Origin: Streptomyces sp. MZ04
GTDB taxonomy: Bacteria; Actinomycetota; Actinomycetes; Streptomycetales; Streptomycetaceae
Reading direction: 5' to 3'
NCBI RefSeq assembly: GCF_004684775.1
Contig: NZ_SRIC01000006.1
Location: forward strand, 1 to 64,000
Length of the DNA stretch: 64,000 nt
Made by a program: the position numbers and the translations under genes. Below the pieces are notes generated by a model. It was not told the origin of the DNA, searched no databases, and saw only the letters and a list, made by a program, of their open reading frames with translations. Every line of letters begins with the position of its first letter. Position 1 is the stretch's first letter. This document shows positions 27,692 to 35,554 of this stretch, in pieces.

Positions 27692-28366
27692 TCAGTGCCG
27701 CTGCCACCGACTGTTGTCGGCGATCCGGTCGACCAGCCACGCGGCCGCCGGGACCACCGCGAGCGCGGTGCACCAGCCGCCGAGGACGTCGGTCGCGTAG
27801 TGCGCGCTCAGGGCGACCTGCGCCCAGCCCATGGCGGCGCCGGCAACCAGCGCCGCGGCGAGCACGAGCAACGTGCCGGCCGTCCTGCCGAGGCCGAGCT
27901 CACCGGCCGCGAGCAGCGCCACCACGAGGGCGAGCGCGGTGAAGAAGGCGGTGTGCCCGCTCGGATAGGACAGGTTGCCGTCGCCGTGGATGGTGCGTCC
28001 CACCAGGTGCTTGAGCAGCGTCGCCGTCGCCACGGTCAGGCCGGCACCGGCAACGACGAGCACCGCCGCCCGAGGACGCCGGAGCAGCAGGCAGCCCGCC
28101 ACGGCGGCGACGATCAGCGTCGCCGCTCCGGCGGGCTCTCCCAAGAAGTCCGTGGCCAGAGCGACGCGCCGCCACGGCGGCCGCACGCTGTCCGCCGTCG
28201 GCTCGATGATCCACCTGTCCACCCTGCCGGGCTCGCTGTGGCCGGCGTACAAGACCGCGAGCACGACGACCACCAGCGCGGCGAGGGCCGCGACCGGCCA
28301 GAGCCCCGCGTGTCGCGACGACGGCGGTCGGCCGACTTCCAGGTCCGCTCCGGCCAGGCGATCCAA
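27692..28366 (-). CDS. PAP2 family membrane phosphatase
   Basis: 224-aa protein with about six membrane helices and the three phosphatase motifs: KHLVGRTIHGDG (variant KX6RP region), YPSGHTAFF, and SAHYATDVLGG. It probably dephosphorylates a lipid phosphate such as undecaprenyl diphosphate. It is transcribed convergently to the polysaccharide operon and only ~30 bp away. TTG 28366 is preferred because GAGGGG lies 6 nt upstream. The frame stays open to ATG 28486, but that start has no ribosome site and would span an inverted repeat. Confidence 0.82.
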   Translation of the reverse strand: MDRLAGADLEVGRPPSSRHAGLWPVAALAALVVVVLAVLYAGHSEPGRVDRWIIEPTADSVRPPWRRVALATDFLGEPAGAATLIVAAVAGCLLLRRPRAAVLVVAGAGLTVATATLLKHLVGRTIHGDGNLSYPSGHTAFFTALALVVALLAAGELGLGRTAGTLLVLAAALVAGAAMGWAQVALSAHYATDVLGGWCTALAVVPAAAWLVDRIADNSRWQRH

Positions 28367-28414
28367 CGCGAGCCCCCTCGTCGTGTCCGACCCACCTCGT
28401 GCGACAACCCTAAG

Positions 28415-28449
28415 GGTGGCTGGAGGGGCAGAGCCCCCTTCAGGCCACC
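28415..28449. repeat. Imperfect inverted repeat between phosphatase and endoglycosidase genes
   Basis: GGTGGC (28415-28420) pairs with GCCACC (28444-28449), and the inner arms GGAGGGGC and GCCCCCTTC pair nearly fully around a 3-nt loop. It lies between two divergently transcribed genes, so it could be an operator, a leader hairpin or a fossil terminator. No T-run follows on either strand. Confidence 0.35.
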
Positions 28450-28587
28450 GACTTGAGGGCCTAGGAGTCGAAAAGAGTTTGCGCATGATTCTTGGGATTC
28501 GGTCACGGGAGAGGAAAACTCGGAGGGCTCACTCGGCGCTTTCGAACACGTCGGGCGCCGACCCATGCGATGGGAGACCGATCAACG

Positions 28588-29508
28588 ATGTTCACTCTGG
28601 TACGGAGCAGACTGCGGACGGCCGCGCTCGCGCTCTCGGCCGTCGCCGCCCTCACCTTCGGCACGACCGCCACGACCGGCGCGGCAGCGGCCCCTGCTCC
28701 CGCTCCCGCTCCCGCGAAACAGGGGCCGACCTCGGTGGCGTACGTCGAGGTGAACAACAACAGCATGCTGAACGTCGGCAAGTACACCCTCGCCGACGGC
28801 GGCGACAACGTCTTCGACGTCGCCGTGATCTTCGCGGCGAACATCAACTACGACACGGGCAAGAAGGAGGCGTATCTGCACTTCAACGAGAACGTACAGC
28901 GCGTCCTCGACAACGCCGCCACGGAGATCAGGCCGTTGCAGGACAAAGGCATCAAGGTCGTCCTCTCGGTGCTCGGCAACCACCAGGGTGCGGGCTTCGC
29001 CAACTTCCCGTCCCAGCAAGCTGCTTCGGCGTTCGCGAAGCAAATGTCGGACACCGTGACCAAGTACGGCCTCGACTTCGACGACGAGTACGCCGAGTAC
29101 GGCAACAACGGCACCGGCCAGCCCAACGACAGCTCGTTCGTGCACCTGGTGACGGCGCTGCGCGCGAACATGCCGGACAAGATCATCAGCCTCTACAACA
29201 TCGGCCCGGCCGCCTCGCGCCTCTCGTACGGCGGTGTCGACGTCTCGTCCAAGTTCGACTACGCCTGGAACCCGTACTACGGCACCTGGCAGGTCCCCGG
29301 CATCGCACTGCCCAAGTCGAAGCTGTCGCCGGCGGCCGTCGAGATCGGCGGGACCTCGCAGAGCACGGCCGCCGACCTCGCCCGCCGCACCGTCGGTGAG
29401 GGGTACGGCGTCTATCTGACGTACAACCTCGACGGCTCCGACCGCAGCGCCGATGTCTCCGCGTTCACCAGGGAGTTGTACGGCAGTGACGCCGTCTACA
29501 CGCCGTAA
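28588..29508 (+). CDS. Endo-beta-N-acetylglucosaminidase H-type (GH18) with active-site deletion
   Basis: 306-aa exported protein nearly collinear with Streptomyces plicatus Endo H, which cuts the chitobiose core of high-mannose N-glycans. Seen: a Sec-type signal peptide, an Ala/Pro repeat, then SVAYVEVNNNSMLNVGKY, LSVLGNHQGAGFANF, and NPYYGTWQVPGIALP near the end. The remembered Endo H sequence reads YGLDGVDFDDEYAEYG at the catalytic strand; here residues GVD are missing and the protein reads YGLDFDDEYAEYG (Glu167 remains). A 9-bp loss between GAC codons explains this. The protein may be inactive or altered. ATG 28588 is the Endo H-like start. Confidence 0.92.
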   Translation: MFTLVRSRLRTAALALSAVAALTFGTTATTGAAAAPAPAPAPAKQGPTSVAYVEVNNNSMLNVGKYTLADGGDNVFDVAVIFAANINYDTGKKEAYLHFNENVQRVLDNAATEIRPLQDKGIKVVLSVLGNHQGAGFANFPSQQAASAFAKQMSDTVTKYGLDFDDEYAEYGNNGTGQPNDSSFVHLVTALRANMPDKIISLYNIGPAASRLSYGGVDVSSKFDYAWNPYYGTWQVPGIALPKSKLSPAAVEIGGTSQSTAADLARRTVGEGYGVYLTYNLDGSDRSADVSAFTRELYGSDAVYTP

Positions 29509-29733
29509 GGCGACCGCACGCCCCAGTGCGCGGCGCTCCCTCGGAACGTGCCGCATCCCGTAGGACCGAGATCCGTGCGGGCCGCGCCTTCGACAACGAT
29601 GTCGGGGGCGCGGGACCCGCCGTGGGGAAGGGAACGGTGGTGGGGGAAACTGCCTGAGACGAGGGCGAGTTGAGAGCAGTCGAGGGCCCCTCGGGCAGAC
29701 CTGGGGGGAAGACTTACCACAGGAGGCACCGTT

Positions 29734-31047
29734 GTGCGCATCCCCGGACCCGAGCACCAGGAGGACGGCGGGCTGGGCGCCATCGCGGCCGCAGGCGGGC
29801 TGCACCGGCATCAGTTGAGCCTGCACGAGGCGTACGGGCCCGTCGTGCGCTTCCAACTGCCGGGCGCGGGCACGGCCGTGTCGGTCGCCGACCCCGTGCT
29901 TCTGGAGGCCACGGCACACATCGACAAGCGGCCCGAGGAGCTGTTCGCGTTCCTGGACCCGCTGTGCGAGGCGGGCAACCTGCAAGTGCTGACCGCCGAC
30001 GAGCACACACCCTGGCGCCGAGTACTGCTCTCGGTGCTCGCCGGACGGCCGGCTCACGAGCGGCACTTCGCGCGCTTCGACGAGCTGGCGCGGGAACTCG
30101 CGGACCGCTGGGCCGGGCAGGCAGACGGCGAACCCGTAGAGCTGCAAAAGGAGTTGACCGCGCTGTCGCTCCGTATGATCTGCGGGTTCGCGCTCGGCGG
30201 CGCGGAAACCGACACGGACCGTGTCGTCGCCGCGTTCGAGGAGGTGCTCACCGAACATCTCGGGCGGCTCTACCAGGTGCCGCGGGCCGACCCGCGCTCG
30301 GCGGAGCGGGCCGAGGAGGCCCTCGTGTATCTGCGCGCGACGGTCGACCGCGTGGTGGCGGCGCATCGTCCGGGCGGCCGCACCGACCGCAGCGACCTGA
30401 TCGGGGCGCTCGTCGAGGCCGGTCAGAGCCCGGCGCGGATCCGGGACACCGTGATGGTGACGCTGCTCGCCGCCCACCACACCACGGGCGTCGCCGTCTC
30501 GTGGACGCTGCACCTGCTGGGTCGCCATCCCGAGGCGGCCGATCGCGTCGCCGCCGAACTGGACCAGGTGTTGGGCGAGCGCGCCGCGCCCGACTACGGC
30601 GATCTGCGGAGGCTCACGTATCTGGACATGGTGCTCAAGGAGTCGATGCGGCTGTTCCCGCCCGGTCCGTACGGCGCACGCGAGACGACCGAGGACCTGA
30701 CTCTGGGGCCGTACGAGATCCCGTCCGGGACGACGGTGTTCTATCCGTTCTGGGCGGTGCACCTGAACCCTGAGCACTGGCCCGAGCCGGAGCGGTTCGA
30801 CCCCGAGCGCTTCACGCCGCAGGAGGTGGCCAAGCGGCCGCGGCTCGCGTACGTCCCCTTCGGGATCGGCCCACGCAGCTGCGAGGGCGCCGCTTTGGCC
30901 ACGGTCGAGGCCCAGCTTGTCCTGGCCGTCCTCCTCAAGCGCCTGCGCTTCCGGCCCGCGCCGGGGCACGAAGTGACGCCGGTGGAACGGTTCGTGCTGT
31001 GGGGACGGGACGGGATCTGGATGACGGTGCGGCCACGGGACCTCTAG
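29734..31047 (+). CDS. Cytochrome P450 (CYP51-like I-helix)
   Basis: 437-aa heme monooxygenase. The heme-binding loop FGIGPRSCEG has Cys383. The K-helix ExxR is KESMR, followed by an FDPERF meander. The I-helix reads AAHHTTG, with His in the acid position, as in CYP51 enzymes (AGHHTS). The domain order and the WAVHLNPEHWPEPERF block match long-chain or steroid-type bacterial P450s rather than typical secondary-metabolism ones. No ferredoxin gene is adjacent. GTG 29734 has GGAGG about 8 nt upstream. Substrate unknown. Confidence 0.85.
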   Translation: MRIPGPEHQEDGGLGAIAAAGGLHRHQLSLHEAYGPVVRFQLPGAGTAVSVADPVLLEATAHIDKRPEELFAFLDPLCEAGNLQVLTADEHTPWRRVLLSVLAGRPAHERHFARFDELARELADRWAGQADGEPVELQKELTALSLRMICGFALGGAETDTDRVVAAFEEVLTEHLGRLYQVPRADPRSAERAEEALVYLRATVDRVVAAHRPGGRTDRSDLIGALVEAGQSPARIRDTVMVTLLAAHHTTGVAVSWTLHLLGRHPEAADRVAAELDQVLGERAAPDYGDLRRLTYLDMVLKESMRLFPPGPYGARETTEDLTLGPYEIPSGTTVFYPFWAVHLNPEHWPEPERFDPERFTPQEVAKRPRLAYVPFGIGPRSCEGAALATVEAQLVLAVLLKRLRFRPAPGHEVTPVERFVLWGRDGIWMTVRPRDL

Positions 31048-31135
31048 GCGTCGTCGCGGCGCGTTCCGCTTTCACGACAGATGTCCGGGAACCACCGGCA
31101 ACTGCCGGCCAGGGCCCGGCATCGGCGTACCGATA

Positions 31136-31148
31136 TGACGATCCGTCA
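31136..31148. promoter_or_regulatory. Small palindrome upstream of the conservon
   Basis: TGACG-ATC-CGTCA is a perfect 5-bp-arm inverted repeat within an A+T-richer stretch about 160 bp before cvnA. A second near-palindrome, CCAGTAACTGG, lies at about 31270, just upstream of the start codon. Either could be a regulator site. No firm -35/-10 pair is recognised. Confidence 0.3.
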
Positions 31149-31305
31149 ATATGCCTGAGTGCTATGATCATGGCGCTTGCCGAGCGGATGTTCCCCCCCC
31201 ATGAAATGCCCGCGGCAAGGGCGACCCGGGCGGCGCATGCACCGCTGTCGAGGGTCTCACGGGCAGGTTCCAGTAACTGGACTCCAGTCAGTTGAAGAGA
31301 GTCAT

Positions 31306-32499
31306 ATGACGAACTACTTGCAGGATCCGGCGGTCTGGGCGTTGACTGCCGGCGTCCCTGCTGCGGCCACTCTCGTGGTGCGCCAGCGTAGGGCGATCAG
31401 AGCTTTACGCCAGGAGAGACAGAGGTCCGAGGCGTCCAACGCCGACCTGCGAAGCCAGTACGCCGCCCTTGAAGCCCATCTCGTCGAACTGCGCAGCAGT
31501 TACGACGAGGTTGTCCGGCAGGCCAAGGAGGAGGCGGAGAACGCGACGAAGACCGTACTGAAGTCCGCGATGCGGACACTCCAGGGTCTCGCCGCGGAGC
31601 AGCAGAAGGCCATCTCCCAGTTGCAGCAGAAGTACGGCGACTCGGCCGTTCTGCGGGACATGCTGGACATCGACCACATGAACAGCCAATTCGGCAGACG
31701 CGCACAGTCCATCGCCGTGCTGTGCCAGGGTTGGCTCGGCAGACAGCGGGATCCGGCGTCGGTCTACGACGTGATCCGCAGCGCTCAGGGAAGGATCCGA
31801 CACTTCCCGCGGGTCGAGATTCTTTCGCAGATCAATTTCGCCGTGACCAGCAGGGCGGTCGAGCCGGTCGCGCTCGCGGTCGCCGAACTGCTCGACAATG
31901 CCACGAGCTATTCGGCACCCGAAACCGTGGTCGAGATCAACGTGCGGACGGTGCCGAGCGGCATCTGCATCGTGATCGACGACGCGGGTGTCGGGATGAA
32001 CGAGGAGGAGAAGACCCACGCCTCGTCGCTCCTGTCGGGTGCACGTGCGGCCAGCGTCAGCGATCTCGGCAACCCGCCGCAGTTCGGCTTCGCGGTCATC
32101 GGCGCCTTGTGCGCTCGCTACGACTTCAACGTGACGGTCGACACCGCCTCTCCCTACGGTGGCGTCCGCGCGGTGCTTCTCCTCCCGAAGGACCTGCTCA
32201 CCAGCATGCCGGAGCCGAAGCCCACCACTGCCCTGCCGGACCCGGTCTCGAGCGGGAGCGAGCCGGAGGCGCCCGCGACCACCACGGCCGACGGGCTGCC
32301 CAAACGCAGGCGCAAGCGGACCATGAGTGTGGTGCCGAGCGGCGAGCCCCCCGCCCGCCAGCCCGCTCGTTCGAGCAGAGAGACGGCATCGATCCTCGGT
32401 GCCTTCCAGCGCGGCACCGAGCACGGCAGGACCACGCTGCCGGACCTCGAGGACCAGCCGGGCCACGCCGACGCACGCAAAGGACCTGACGCCCCGTGA
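31306..32499 (+). CDS. cvnA: Conservon sensor-like ATPase CvnA
   Basis: 397-aa histidine-kinase-like protein. It has one short N-terminal membrane helix (~10-25), a long coiled coil (~30-115), then an HATPase domain with AELLDNATSYSAPETVV (N box), IDDAGVGMNEEE (G1) and FGFAVIGALCARY. The C-terminus is a Pro/Ser-rich disordered tail. It heads the cvnABCD(E) order, a G-protein-coupled-like signalling complex of actinomycetes. ATG 31306 is chosen; an open frame from 31177 begins in a C8 run and is not credible. Codon 31405-31407 is TTA. Confidence 0.9.
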   Translation: MTNYLQDPAVWALTAGVPAAATLVVRQRRAIRALRQERQRSEASNADLRSQYAALEAHLVELRSSYDEVVRQAKEEAENATKTVLKSAMRTLQGLAAEQQKAISQLQQKYGDSAVLRDMLDIDHMNSQFGRRAQSIAVLCQGWLGRQRDPASVYDVIRSAQGRIRHFPRVEILSQINFAVTSRAVEPVALAVAELLDNATSYSAPETVVEINVRTVPSGICIVIDDAGVGMNEEEKTHASSLLSGARAASVSDLGNPPQFGFAVIGALCARYDFNVTVDTASPYGGVRAVLLLPKDLLTSMPEPKPTTALPDPVSSGSEPEAPATTTADGLPKRRRKRTMSVVPSGEPPARQPARSSRETASILGAFQRGTEHGRTTLPDLEDQPGHADARKGPDAP

Positions 32500-32897
32500 G
32501 TACTGATCTGTCCTGGATGCTCGAGAGCGCCCTGGAGATTCCCGGGGCCCTGCATGCGGTTCTGGTCTCCGCCGACGGGCTGCCGATGTCCCGTACTTCG
32601 GGGCTCGGTCGCGACTCGGCCGACAAAGTCGCCGCCGCGATGAGCGGAGTGCATTCTCTCAGCCGCTCCCTCGGGTTCTTCTGTGACGACGACAGCCTGC
32701 AGTGGCGTCAGACCCTGGTCGAGTTCGACGGCGGCTGGGTCTTCCTCGTCTCCGCGGGGACGGGCGCCTACCTCGCGGTCGCGGCGAACCTCGAGGTCGA
32801 CATGGCCGACATCACCTTCCGCATGCAGCAGCTCGTCGGCCAGCTGGGCAAGGAACTGTCGACACCACCCCGCGAAGACATCGGTCATCGCCCATGA
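32496..32897 (+). CDS. cvnB: Conservon roadblock/LC7 protein CvnB
   Basis: 133-aa single-domain roadblock/LC7 protein (MLESALEIPGALHAVLVSADGLPMS start, ADKVAAAMSGVHSL helix, YLAVAANLEVDMADITFRMQQLV end). In conservons this partner binds the CvnD GTPase and probably acts as its regulator. GTG 32496 overlaps cvnA by GTGA. Confidence 0.92.
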   Translation: MSTDLSWMLESALEIPGALHAVLVSADGLPMSRTSGLGRDSADKVAAAMSGVHSLSRSLGFFCDDDSLQWRQTLVEFDGGWVFLVSAGTGAYLAVAANLEVDMADITFRMQQLVGQLGKELSTPPREDIGHRP

Positions 32898-33277
32898 CCG
32901 ACCAAGACCTCCCCGAGCCCGAACTCGAATCGGGCCATTTAGTCCGGCCCTATGTCATCACCGGCGGGCGGGATCTTCCCGGCGAGAACCAGTTCGCGCT
33001 CATCACTCTCGTCACGACGGCCGTCGACCAGCGGCAGCGTCCCGCTCGGCTCTCTCCCGAAGAGCAGCAACTCCTGGAGATGTGCGCGGGCGGTTACCTG
33101 TCCGTCGCCGAGATCGCCGGGCACACCCACCTCCCCTTGGGCGTGCTCAAGGTCCTTCTCAGCTCCCTCGCAGAGGGCGGCTACCTGCTCACCCGCGCGC
33201 CGGTGCCGCAGGCTCGCCTGGTCGACAAAGAACTCTTGCAGGAGGTGCTGGATGGTCTCAAGGCCCGTCTTGGATGA
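32894..33277 (+). CDS. cvnC: Conservon DUF742 protein CvnC
   Basis: 127-aa DUF742 protein. Its C-terminal two-thirds look like a winged-helix (LSPEEQQLLEMCAGGYLSVAEIAGHTHLPLGVLKVLLSSLAEGGYL), and LVRPYVITGG near the start is the family signature. It is thought to link the sensor and GTPase parts. ATG 32894 overlaps cvnB by ATGA, and the 3' end overlaps cvnD by 26 nt. Confidence 0.92.
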   Translation: MTDQDLPEPELESGHLVRPYVITGGRDLPGENQFALITLVTTAVDQRQRPARLSPEEQQLLEMCAGGYLSVAEIAGHTHLPLGVLKVLLSSLAEGGYLLTRAPVPQARLVDKELLQEVLDGLKARLG

Positions 33278-33857
33278 TGACGCCTACGTACGGCGCGGCG
33301 CGGAGCAGACCGCTGTGAAGATCCTGGTCGTCGGACACTTCGCCGTCGGCAAGACCACACTCATCAGCACGCTCTCCGAGATCACCCCGCTGTCCACCGA
33401 GGAGAGCATGACGCGCGTCTCCGAGACCGTGGACGATCTCAAGGGGGTGCGGGGCAAGACCACCACCACGGTCGCCCTGGACTTCGGACGGCTGACGCTC
33501 AGCGACCGCGTGGTGCTCTATCTGTTCGGAACCCCGGGACAACAGCGGTTCGTCAACCTCTGGGAAGACATGGCCCGCGGCGCTCTGGGAGCCCTGGTCC
33601 TGGTCGACCCCGAGCGGCTGTCGGACTCGTTCGCCGTCATGGACCTGATCGAGGAACACGGCCTCGACTACGCCATCGCCATCAACCATTTCGACGGTTC
33701 TCCGGCGCGTACGGAGGCGGCAGTGCGCGAAGCGCTCGACCTGCTCCCCGACACCCCGGTCGTCGTCATGGACGCGCGGGACCAGAGATCGTCGACAGAC
33801 GCACTGATCACGCTAGTTCGCCACCTACAGCAACGCGCCGCCCTGGAGCACGCATGA
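33252..33857 (+). CDS. cvnD: Conservon small GTPase CvnD
   Basis: 201-aa Ras/MglA-like GTPase of the conservon type. It has the P-loop GHFAVGKTT (28-36), a switch I threonine region TTTTVALDFGR, and FGTPGQQRFVNLWEDMARGA, in which the usual DxxG is replaced by GTPGQ, a typical CvnD feature. The NKxD region reads NHFD. ATG 33252 starts inside the end of cvnC. It is the signalling switch of the complex and probably membrane-associated with CvnA. Confidence 0.92.
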   Translation: MVSRPVLDDDAYVRRGAEQTAVKILVVGHFAVGKTTLISTLSEITPLSTEESMTRVSETVDDLKGVRGKTTTTVALDFGRLTLSDRVVLYLFGTPGQQRFVNLWEDMARGALGALVLVDPERLSDSFAVMDLIEEHGLDYAIAINHFDGSPARTEAAVREALDLLPDTPVVVMDARDQRSSTDALITLVRHLQQRAALEHA

Positions 33858-35200
33858 CCACCGCCCCCGTCCCGCCACCCGGCTGCCCCGCGCACGACAG
33901 CGGTCGGCCGATCCCCCTCCACACGGCACAGTTCGCCGCCGACCCGCATGCCTTCTACGCGTACATGCGCCATCACGGACCCGCTACGCCCGTCGAGCTC
34001 GCTCCCGGAGTGGAAGCGACCCTGGTGACGGACTACGGCGCGGCGCTCGATCTGCTGCAGAATCCGGCGGTCTTCCGCAAGGACCCCTACCGATGGCAAG
34101 CCCTCAGCGAAGGACGGATACCCGCCGACAGCCCGGTCCTTCCGCTGCTCGCCCCGCGGCCCAACTGCATGTTCACCGACGGCGCCCCGCACTTGCGGCT
34201 GCGCCAGGCCGTCACCGACAGTCTGGCCCGGATCAGCGACATTCAGCTGAGCCGGAACGTCGAGCGGGTCGCCGAGTATCTCATCGCCCAGTTCAGCGCC
34301 CGCGGTTCGGCCGACCTGCTCAACGACTACGCCAAGCCGTTGCCTCTGTTCGTGTTCAACGAACTCTTCGGCTGCCCGCCGGAGATCGGTGACCGGGTCA
34401 TGTTCGGCATCGCCGGCATGTTCGACGGCGTCAACGCGGAACAGGCCAACCAGGTGCTCGTCCAGGCCGTCGGCGAACTGGTCGCCCTGAAGCGGGAGCA
34501 GCCGGGCGAGGACGTCACCTCCTGGCTGATGGAGCATCCCGCGCAGCTGAACGACATGGAAATGGTTCACCAGCTGGTGCTGCTTCTCGGCGCCGGTGCC
34601 GAGCCGCTGCGCGGCCTCCTCGGCAACACCCTGCACCAGGTGTTCACCAACGAACGTTTCGCGCGCAGCGGACTGCTGGACGAAGCTCTCGACGACACCC
34701 TGTGGCGCAATCCGCCCATGGCCAACTACGCGCCCCACTATCCGGCCGTGGACACGGATGTGGCCGGTCACAAGGTCCGCGCCGGAGAGCTGGTGATGGT
34801 GAGCTTCGCAGCCGCCAACGCCTCTCTGGCGGACCAGGCCGGCAGCAATCGTGCTCACCTCGCCTGGAGTGCCGGCCCTCACGCGTGCCCCTCCAAGGAG
34901 CCCGCCCGGCTCATCACCCTGACGGCCATCGAGTATCTGCTCAACGAGCTGCCCGACGTCGAACTCGCGGTTCCGGAGGAAAGCCTGGCCTGGCGGCCCG
35001 GCCCGTTCAACCGGGCATTGGCGCAGCTTCCCGTCCGGTTCGGCCCCGTTAAACCACACGCTTCCGCACAGCCACAGACACAGCAGCCGGAGACACCCCA
35101 ACGGCCCCAGGCGCCCCAGCACTCGGTGCCGAGCACCGAACAGGGCAACGCCAAGCGCCCCGGGCGGTGGAGCGCCTTCCTCACCTGGCTGCAGGGGTGA
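33854..35200 (+). CDS. cvnE: Conservon P450, CYP157-like, without canonical ExxR
   Basis: 448-aa P450-fold protein. The proximal-loop cysteine is in SAGPHACPSKEPARL (Cys345), lacking the FxxGxR frame. The K-helix motif ExxR is replaced by DDTLW (280-284). The I-helix LLLGAGAEPLRGLLG lacks the acid-Thr pair. Loss of ExxR is an established property of the CYP157 family, which is linked to conservons. The last ~55 residues are a Gln/Pro-rich tail. ATG 33854 overlaps cvnD by ATGA. Catalysis is uncertain; a signalling or binding role is possible. Confidence 0.88.
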   Translation: MTTAPVPPPGCPAHDSGRPIPLHTAQFAADPHAFYAYMRHHGPATPVELAPGVEATLVTDYGAALDLLQNPAVFRKDPYRWQALSEGRIPADSPVLPLLAPRPNCMFTDGAPHLRLRQAVTDSLARISDIQLSRNVERVAEYLIAQFSARGSADLLNDYAKPLPLFVFNELFGCPPEIGDRVMFGIAGMFDGVNAEQANQVLVQAVGELVALKREQPGEDVTSWLMEHPAQLNDMEMVHQLVLLLGAGAEPLRGLLGNTLHQVFTNERFARSGLLDEALDDTLWRNPPMANYAPHYPAVDTDVAGHKVRAGELVMVSFAAANASLADQAGSNRAHLAWSAGPHACPSKEPARLITLTAIEYLLNELPDVELAVPEESLAWRPGPFNRALAQLPVRFGPVKPHASAQPQTQQPETPQRPQAPQHSVPSTEQGNAKRPGRWSAFLTWLQG

Positions 35201-35248
35201 AGCCTGGCAACGTGATGTGACACAGGAGACACATGAGGTAATTGCTAG

Positions 35249-35279
35249 TTGCATGAAGGCTGAATCGCCGGGGTAGGAC
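35249..35279 (+). promoter_or_regulatory. Possible promoter for the prenyltransferase-tryptophanase unit
   Basis: TTGCAT (35249-35254) and TAGGAC (35274-35279) resemble a vegetative -35/-10 pair with a long 19-nt spacer. It lies 42 nt before the leader ORF start. This is the only such pair seen between the P450 stop and the leader, so it is offered with low confidence. Confidence 0.3.
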
Positions 35280-35320
35280 CACGCGGACTGTCTGGGTTGT
35301 CACACGATGAAGGAGAGACA

Positions 35321-35554
35321 GTGGAGCCCCACGGCATAACCGCTCATCCATCTGCGGCTCGACCACCCCGGAGGCATTCGCCCTTCAGACGAAAAGCCGC
35401 GCCCATGGGCGCTGAGCTCGATGGAGAACACGGTCGGATACCCGCCTCTCCGGGCGGGTATCTTTTTGCCTCCTCGCGCACCGGCGGGCGGCCTGCGGGG
35501 GTGATGCCGACGTGCGACGGATCCCGGCGCCGAGCGCTGCTGGGGGCACGGTGA
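35321..35554 (+). CDS. Putative leader ORF coupled to the prenyltransferase gene
   Basis: A 77-codon ORF (starting VEPHGITAHPS) begins at GTG 35321 with a strong AAGGAGAG ribosome site. It runs through the intrinsic terminator at 35437-35467 and stops at 35552-35554, giving a GTGA overlap with the next gene. No protein family is recognised; the product is Arg/Pro-rich and probably unstructured. Its ribosome site and first codons closely resemble those of tnaA (36776). In another frame, ATG 35307 gives a ten-residue peptide with one Trp codon. Read as a regulatory leader rather than an enzyme. Translation is inferred only from the ribosome site and the overlap. Confidence 0.45.
   Translation: MEPHGITAHPSAARPPRRHSPFRRKAAPMGAELDGEHGRIPASPGGYLFASSRTGGRPAGVMPTCDGSRRRALLGAR
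35399..35412 (+). repeat. Perfect 14-bp palindrome in the leader
   Basis: GCGCCCATGGGCGC is self-complementary and lies 25 nt before the terminator stem. It could form a pause hairpin or the alternative structure of an attenuator. Confidence 0.45.
35437..35467 (+). terminator. Intrinsic terminator/attenuator before the prenyltransferase
   Basis: GATACCCGCC (35437-35446) pairs perfectly with GGCGGGTATC (35453-35462) around a 6-nt loop, followed by TTTTT. This is a textbook rho-independent terminator on the + strand, unusual for such GC-rich DNA. It lies between the putative promoter and the prenyltransferase start, not after a gene, so attenuation is the natural reading. It is also 240 bp beyond the P450 stop and could simply end conservon transcription. 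Confidence 0.8.

Noticed and set aside
28582-30969. 795-codon minus-strand frame over Endo H and the P450
   Set aside because: Antisense shadow of two well-supported genes, with His/Arg/Val-rich composition and no domain.
31177-31305. Upstream extension of cvnA starting near a C8 run
   Set aside because: The added residues are not CvnA-like, and ATG 31306 gives the normal conservon start; the homopolymer was considered for phase variation but is not within a credible coding frame.
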